Assembly: GCA_029531795.1 (NCBI GenBank)
Contig: JAPEIS010000004.1
Span: 992,001 to 1,056,000 of the forward strand
Length of the DNA stretch: 64,000 nucleotides
Origin: Sclerotinia nivalis
Lineage: Eukaryota > Ascomycota > Leotiomycetes > Helotiales > Sclerotiniaceae
Reading direction: 5' to 3'
In this document: positions 58,602 through 64,000 of the stretch, piece after piece
Position numbering within the stretch: the first letter of the stretch is position 1
How the letters are laid out: the number at the start of each line of letters is the position of its first letter
Notes under the pieces: model-generated
What the model was told of the DNA's origin: nothing
Seen by the model: the letters and a program-made list of their open reading frames with translations, nothing else
The model's database searches: none
Made by a program: the position numbers and the translations under genes

Positions 58602-59705
58602 ATGTCAGACAAACATTCAGTTCACTCGGAAGATGAGCCTTCTTGGAGTCCAAAAGATGTTGAGGAAAGTCTTCTTCCTGAAGAAATCAATGGGCTAAAC
58701 AAAGGCAATAAAAAGTGCCATCGCTCTTACCTCCGGTGTTGTACTGGCCAGATCATATCTTTTTGCTTGGGAGCTCTTTTTGCATTCATCACACTTAGTC
58801 TGGCTTGGAGCAGACCAATATTTGATTCCAAATTAGACAATAATCAATGGAGTATATCTATTTTTCCATCTTATTCGCTTGTTCATGCTAACGCAATCCG
58901 CGTAGTCCAGAACACAGAACTCCGGGGTCTTGTATCAGCGCCTACAAAAAAAGTGAGATTCGATGGGACATTTAATCGTTCATCTCCTTATAAAGGGCCG
59001 CCATCGCCTGAAGTTGACGCGTTATGGGAAGAGGTTACAGAGTGTAAGTGTTGCGATTCCTTTGTAGATATCCACTAACAAATCTCAAGTGGGAACCATG
59101 AGTATTTCTGAGGATGTCTTCCAACACCTGAATGCCTCAAAACACGCAGTTAAATTGCCAAGTAGCCTCGGAGGTGGCCGACTCGCAGTTTTTGAGACAA
59201 TTCATCAAATACATTGTGTGGTAAGTAGCCCAAAAGTCGATTCAAAAGCTTGTCATTAACTTCATCGAAGCAAGCGTTATGGCAGGCAGCCTATCCTGAG
59301 TATTATACCAAACAAACAGAATTCAAGATCAGCAACCCAGGAGACTGGTATGATCACCTAGGTGAGTCACAGTCAAAACTAAGAGCTCTGCAACTTTGCT
59401 AATCCGAAATCCTAGACCATTGTGCGGATATGCTCCGACAAAAGCTGATGTGCGACGCTGATACTGGTATCATCACTTACAATTGGATGAAGGGACATAG
59501 AAATCCCCATCCGAATTTCAATGTCCAGCATGAGTGTCGCGATTTCAATGCTATTCTAGAGTATGCTCGTGACAACCAAGTGGATAAGGAGAACAGTGAG
59601 CGGATAGATGTCGAACGGTTGAAGCCAGACAATGGACTGATGATGGAATTTGAGGGCGAGCCTCCATTTGATCCTGATGCAGTGCCGTCCATACGTCAGC
59701 AATAA
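58602..59705 (+). CDS. UstYa-like (DUF3328) RiPP-tailoring protein, first copy
   Basis: UstYa-family proteins are copper-associated, membrane-anchored oxidases that close side-chain ether or C-C rings in dikaritin RiPPs. Exons 58602-59043, 59090-59220, 59271-59361 and 59416-59705 give 317 residues. Visible: an acidic cytosolic N-terminus, one membrane span at about 50-70 (IISFCLGALFAFITLSLAW), a lumenal SPEVDALWEEVTELGTMSIS segment near 138-155, the first metal motif HQIHC (HxxHC) at the exon 2/3 junction near 187-191, and the second motif DHCADMLRQ near 223, followed by MCDADTGIITYNW, ECRDFNAILEYARDNQV. Both hallmark motifs are intact. The C-terminus is longer and more acidic than usual. Lies 1.9 kb from the precursor start and is likely to act on that peptide. 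Confidence 0.93.
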
Positions 59706-61395
59706 GAGTTGTAAATTAGTATGTCTCAAAGAAATTAGCCTGTTGTTTCAGCAGGATTCATAGCAATATAAATGTGCATTTGCACTAGCTTGATTGAAAC
59801 GAAAAAGCCCAATGGTCTACCTTAGGTGATATTAATCAAACTAATGCATTTTCCGATGCATTGAAGTATGTTTGCCATGCTTAGACTCCTATTACACTAG
59901 GTATAATGTGAGGACCTAGCAGTGTTATCATCCTCTCACTTGAATTTACTTTGGCGGGACTGCATTAGTTGGCGTTCTATTCCCAGTATATTTCTTCAAT
60001 GCCAATCTGACAGCTGAAAGTAACGGGCGCTAGCTGGATCTCTGGCAACATCCACGGTTGCAGTCGCTTGGGACTACCAGCTTGATAAGATGATCGCAGG
60101 TTAAATCTGTCAAGTGGCGCGGGAAAGTGATTGAGTGATTGTGGTGTTAGTGGACGACTAGTCACTATGAGGGAAGCCTTAGTCTATATTTAGCATGGCT
60201 TCCGAAAGCATGATTTCACCATAACAGCAAAGTAGCACGGTATTACAGTACAGAAGATCTTCCTCGAATGAAAGGCACTTGCTTAATCTTTTAACCTTAA
60301 AAATCCCTGAAGGATAACTTCCTTTTTCGACTTCATCAAATACCCTTAGCTGTAGTTTTATCCACGACCTAGGCAGACACATCTACCGTGGCCACTATCA
60401 AAACTGGGCACTATGTAGGATGCAATCAGGTAATCATGAGGGTAATAGAGCGATGATCTCATTGCACCTCGGAAAATGTCTCCGAGGCTACTTCTCAAGG
60501 TGCGGGGAGTTTTGCTTGTCGTTTTGTTTCCCTGCTCTAACTTGTAGCAGCTGAACTTTGGAGATCTCTGATCTCCCTTACTTCCTGCCTCGACCTTTTG
60601 CTAGGTCTTCCGGCCATGTCTTCAAACATCAAAAGAAGTTCATTCTGGTGCAAGATTATCCACCGACATCTTCATCGTGAACTACCCCGCACCCGCTCCC
60701 GGACGTCAGAGCCATCGCGCAATCCTGATTAACTCTCCCCACTCTTTCGCTACGCCACAGAAGCACAGGATGCTAATCCCAAACCCAGATCTTCTTCAGT
60801 GGGTCGTACGGATACTACCTTCTATTTAAGACATGGCGTCAAAAGACAGATCAACTAGGATAGGGAAATGAGGAACACTCTTTAGACTAACATGCTTTAA
60901 CCTTAAATAGAGAAGAAGATCTGAGAGTTCTGAGTGCTGTAAACAAACCAATACAGATTTAAGTACGCGTATCTAGAATGGTGGAGCCCTCGTAAAGTAA
61001 AAGCCAATCGGACGGAGTACCTAGATGTGCACCCAGCCAAGATCAAGGAAAAGTGGGACATCTTAATAGATAACAAGCTTTAGTCTAGAACAACAAGCTT
61101 TAGAATATCCGCATATCCGTCAAATGTACTTCTGTTTGACGTCAGTGCACGACACGGATAAGCATGTTTGTGATGAACATACACAGCGCAGGCGGATCTT
61201 GAAGTGCCAGGACTCAGGAGTAGAGAAGATCGCCATATATTCTGTGAAACTTACATTAAGCTCTTTCGTATATCCCTATCGCTTTGATGGATACCAGTAT
61301 GCCAAAGTTGAAGAGGCTTAAGCTCATGTTTGTCACTTCTTCTTGCAAAACTCCAGAGTTACTTTTCAGTTTTCTCGCTGAGAGTGATTAACACC
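59706..61395. other. Intergenic region between the two UstYa-like genes, 1.7 kb
   Basis: Long for a gap inside a cluster. Open frames of 60-67 codons show no domain. No third tailoring gene, peptidase or methyltransferase could be recognised on either strand; a decayed gene cannot be excluded. Confidence 0.5.
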
Positions 61396-62178
61396 ATGAG
61401 CCACATCCAAACCACATCTCAATTTTTATCCTCGCGAAGAGGTTACCAACTCCCTTCCTTGGAAAATGATCAACTACCTTCTCGAAAAAGCTGCAATTCT
61501 AGTCATCCGCTTTTCAATCGTCAAGCCGTGCTCATCTTCTTCTTCTTTGCGTTTGGAATAAGTGTTAGTTTTGTGACTGGGCGTTACTACATACCATATC
61601 AAGATGCTGTCAGTAGATGTCAGCCAAACATAGAACGTAACTTGACCCTTCTCAGTGTATACTAAATCTAATGCGTCAATGGCATATAAGCTGATTATTC
61701 TTCAGTACCTTTACAGGAACATAAGTTTGTTTACAACCAGACATTCGTTGAAGCTGGTCCAACCGCAGACAAGGCATGGGAGTCACTGTTTCCAGCCCAA
61801 GGAGGATATTTCCGTCACCCAACAGTCTCTCCAGCGCGCGCCAACTTTGCAGTCTTTCATCAGCTGCACTGCCTGGACAAGATGAGGCTAGCATATTGGG
61901 CATTATACGATGGCAGTCTAGCAGTACATAATGGAGCGCCCGGGGCTGATTTTGACCCGAACAGCCTATCTGACCATTTTGCGCCCCTTCACATTACTCA
62001 TTGCTTCGAACTGATAAGAAACGCTTTGATATGCAGACCTGACACAACAGTCGAAGTCAAAGACTTGAAAGTCAATGGAGTCACAGGCTTCGAGGCTGAA
62101 CATTTTTGTGTTAATTGGAATCAATTAGTCGATTGGGTTTCGGAGTGGGAGAATTATGGCAAGCCAGGTACTAAGTGA
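61396..62178 (+). CDS. UstYa-like (DUF3328) RiPP-tailoring protein, second copy (UstYb-like)
   Basis: Second member of the oxidase family, of a different subgroup from the first. Exon 1 starts at the ATG at 61396; exon 2 is 61706-62178. Two donors fit: after 61636 (GTAACT, 237 residues) or after 61654 (GTGTAT, 243 residues); both keep phase 1. Visible: a Ser/Arg-rich cytosolic N-terminus, one membrane span at about 45-65 (AVLIFFFFAFGISVSFVTG), FVYNQTF, AWESLFPAQGGYF, the first motif FHQLHCLDKMR, the second motif HITHCFELIRNALIC, then DTTVEVKDLKVNGVTGF and HFCVNWNQLVDWVSEWENYG. This GxxGF...H.C end is typical of UstYb-like proteins. Dikaritin pathways usually need two different UstY proteins, and this pair fits that. 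Confidence 0.92.
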
Positions 62179-63161
62179 AAAGAATATCAGTACTCTAAGT
62201 ATAAAATCTTGCTGTCCACCTGACAGTCTCTCGTTGTCTGTAGCAAACGTAATGATGAAGTCTGCTTCAAAACCTAACCCAATGTAAGACGGATGTAAGT
62301 AGTATATAAGACACAATATGGCTAGCTTAGCAATACTTCTAGTCTCTGAGCCAGTGCAAAGGATGTTCAATGAAACTTAAACTCAAATCTGACGGAACTT
62401 TCTATCGACCTGGCGCACCTTTCTGGCTACGTTCCATGCAGTAATGTTTCTCTTGAGCGGTACTCAGCACCATCGCTCAAATCTGGTGCTTGAGATATGA
62501 CCTCGTTCAAGCTGCTTCTTACGAGGCATCTCCGTTCTTCAAGCTTCAAAGTTCAACCCTGACAACAATTGCCAATATATTGGTAATCTACTGGGTCAAT
62601 GTTACTGCCCAAACTATCGGGCCGAATGGTTTTGAGAAAACCTTCATCCCGACCGACACGTTCAGGTGTTATAAACAAGCCCAAAACAGGGATGACACCG
62701 CTTTCGTTCCACTCTGACCCTTCCAGGAGCACATTACTTATTTGATACACAGATGCTCATTTTCGCCAAGACCACTGTCCCAAGCATAGGGGATGTGTTC
62801 CGGGCCATTGCGCAATTTTGACATTCCGAAATGAACTTAGCTCATTCCGCAATGGGCTAGGTTGCGAAATGAGCTAGTTGATACCGATTGATTGATTGAT
62901 TAAATTAACGTCTACACTGAGTCTAAGACTATCTAAGACGGCTAGAGGCTCTTACGAACCCCTAACAGATAACATAATGAAGGTAAGCTGGCTTATAGGC
63001 CTGGCTAAGTATATGATTTAAATGATTGAGGTAAACTCAATCTTTTGAGTTGAATGGGGGAAGTGAAAACTAATCCTGAGGAATAATCCCGCTCTACAAA
63101 CGCTAAAGTATACTATAGAGATAACAAAAGAAATAATATTTATTTAAAATTGTAGAAGGAT
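62179..63161. other. Intergenic region with hairpin, cluster / retroelement boundary
   Basis: Contains the 3' flank of the second UstYa-like gene, a near-perfect inverted repeat at 62838-62876, a (GATT)n run near 62886-62900, and then AT-rich sequence that is probably the 3' untranslated part of the LINE on the minus strand. Confidence 0.5.
62838..62876. repeat. 15-nt inverted repeat, 9-nt loop
   Basis: Left arm TAGCTCATTCCGCAA (62838-62852) and right arm TTGCGAAATGAGCTA (62862-62876) pair at 14 of 15 positions. A related GAAATGA word lies just upstream at 62828-62834. It may be the end of a small inverted-repeat element or a transcribed hairpin. Confidence 0.6.
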
Positions 63162-64000
63162 TTATACCCTTCTTTCAATTTCATCATTCGTTTCTTCTTT
63201 TGTTCTTTTTGCTCCTTTTGCTTCTTTTGCTTCTATCTCTCCTCCTTCTCTTTGTGTTCGTTTGAGATACCATGATCTAGTAGCTATTCTTGTTGTATCG
63301 ATGAATTCGAGGGTTTTGATTGTTCCTGCTTTGGTATGAAGTAGGTATTTCATAGTGAGTTTGGACGATAAGTTATTTTCTTTGAGTTTTCTTCTTGTTT
63401 TTTTATATAAAGGGTAGTTGAGTAATAAATGATCAGGAGTTTTTCTTTTTCTATATCTACATTTATCATTTGCCGAGATTCCAAAGTGTTGTAAATATGA
63501 TTTGAAGTATTTGTGATCAATCTTTAATTGGAAAAGGGCATTGATGATATTTCTTTTGATATTCCCTGGGATACCGATTTTTGAGTTGGTTTTCCAAGGG
63601 TAAGTTTTTGTATATGATGATGATGATTGTTGGGGGTTGTTTGTATTGAGAAGGATAATCCAATCTTCAGATTTCGTTTTTTTGATATCCATTCCTAATG
63701 AGGCAAAGCTAGTTTTGTTCGATGATGATTTTAGTTTTGTAGTTTCTTTTGCAAGGGTATCGGCTAGTTTGTTTCCTTCTACCGAGGTATGTTTAGGGAT
63801 CCAATTGAGGGAGATCTCGGTTCCTTTCCTTATGAGAGTTTCTGTGGCCTTGATTGTTTTGATTTGGTATGTTTGATTAGGAGTATTCGAAGGTGTTTTC
63901 AATCGGTAAAGTCTGGTTTGATTATCAGAGTAGATCTTGAATTTCTGGTTTGATTGAGTTATGGAATTTGTGTATTCGATTGTTTTTGTGATTCTAAGAA
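63162..64000 (-). mobile_element. LINE retrotransposon (Tad-like) ORF2 3' part: RNase H and C-terminal domain, runs off the window
   Basis: The frame is open from the window edge to the stop at 63162. Near the edge it reads KFKIYSDNQTRLYRLKTPS, matching the middle of the RNase H domain that follows reverse transcriptase in Tad-type LINEs. WIPKHTSVEGNKLADTLAKE is the RNase H end motif with the conserved H and D. The C-terminal part NDKCRYRKRKTPDHLLLNYPLY corresponds in position to the usual Cys/His segment, but two expected Cys appear as Tyr. The last 25 residues are Lys/Glu/Arg-rich. Very A/T-rich codons set it apart from the neighbouring genes. Reverse transcriptase itself would lie beyond the right edge. 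Confidence 0.85.

Overview
The window is nuclear DNA of a filamentous ascomycete. Genes are split by many short introns (about 50-80 nt) with GTANGT-type donors, CTAAC/CTGAC-type branch sites and TAG/CAG acceptors, and there are no operons. The protein set (fungal-type acetyl-CoA synthetase, fungal ADAM protease, calcipressin, RRG9, UstYa-type proteins) fits Pezizomycotina. The flavour of the sequences suggests Leotiomycetes (Botrytis/Sclerotinia-like), but that placement is inference.

Left part (1-39.5 kb) is mostly core genome. It holds: a small low-complexity protein (444-1173); the mitochondrial dicarboxylate carrier, with a 5-nt micro-exon (2420-3591, minus); mitochondrial phenylalanyl-tRNA synthetase (4196-5725); acetyl-CoA synthetase in 7 exons (9447-11799); a membrane-anchored ADAM metalloprotease (14289-16983); RNA polymerase II subunit RPB3 (18076-19215, minus); calcipressin (21643-22416); an MpaB/DUF2236 oxygenase-like gene whose conserved frame is broken by -1 exactly at an A-AAA-AAA heptamer (22865-24623, minus); RRG9 (25181-26275); a large WD40 protein of the MAPKBP1/WDR62 type (27402-30605); the AAA+ helicase RVB1 (31413-32900); an HMG-box regulator with a possible 3' frame break (33526-35970); and an orphan lysine-rich protein (37584-39520).

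A gene-poor tract of about 6.5 kb (39.5-46.1 kb), rich in simple repeats, separates this block from an accessory right part. There lie a secreted DUF3455 protein (46068-46802), a 12-exon ABC-C transporter (47432-52521, minus) and a divergent MFS transporter (53274-55180).

The main discovery candidate follows: a small secreted precursor (55932-56732, minus) with a signal peptide and ten copies of FVPTVVPYADY, each separated by acidic spacers ending in Kex2-type KR sites. It is followed by two UstYa-like (DUF3328) genes (58602-59705 and 61396-62178). Precursor, two UstY-type oxidases and adjoining exporters is the layout of a dikaritin-type fungal RiPP cluster. The core does not match any dikaritin product I know. 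A LINE (Tad-like) retrotransposon tail closes the window (63162-64000, minus).

Exon boundaries were placed by hand from splice motifs and reading-frame continuity, so boundaries of poorly conserved genes are tentative.
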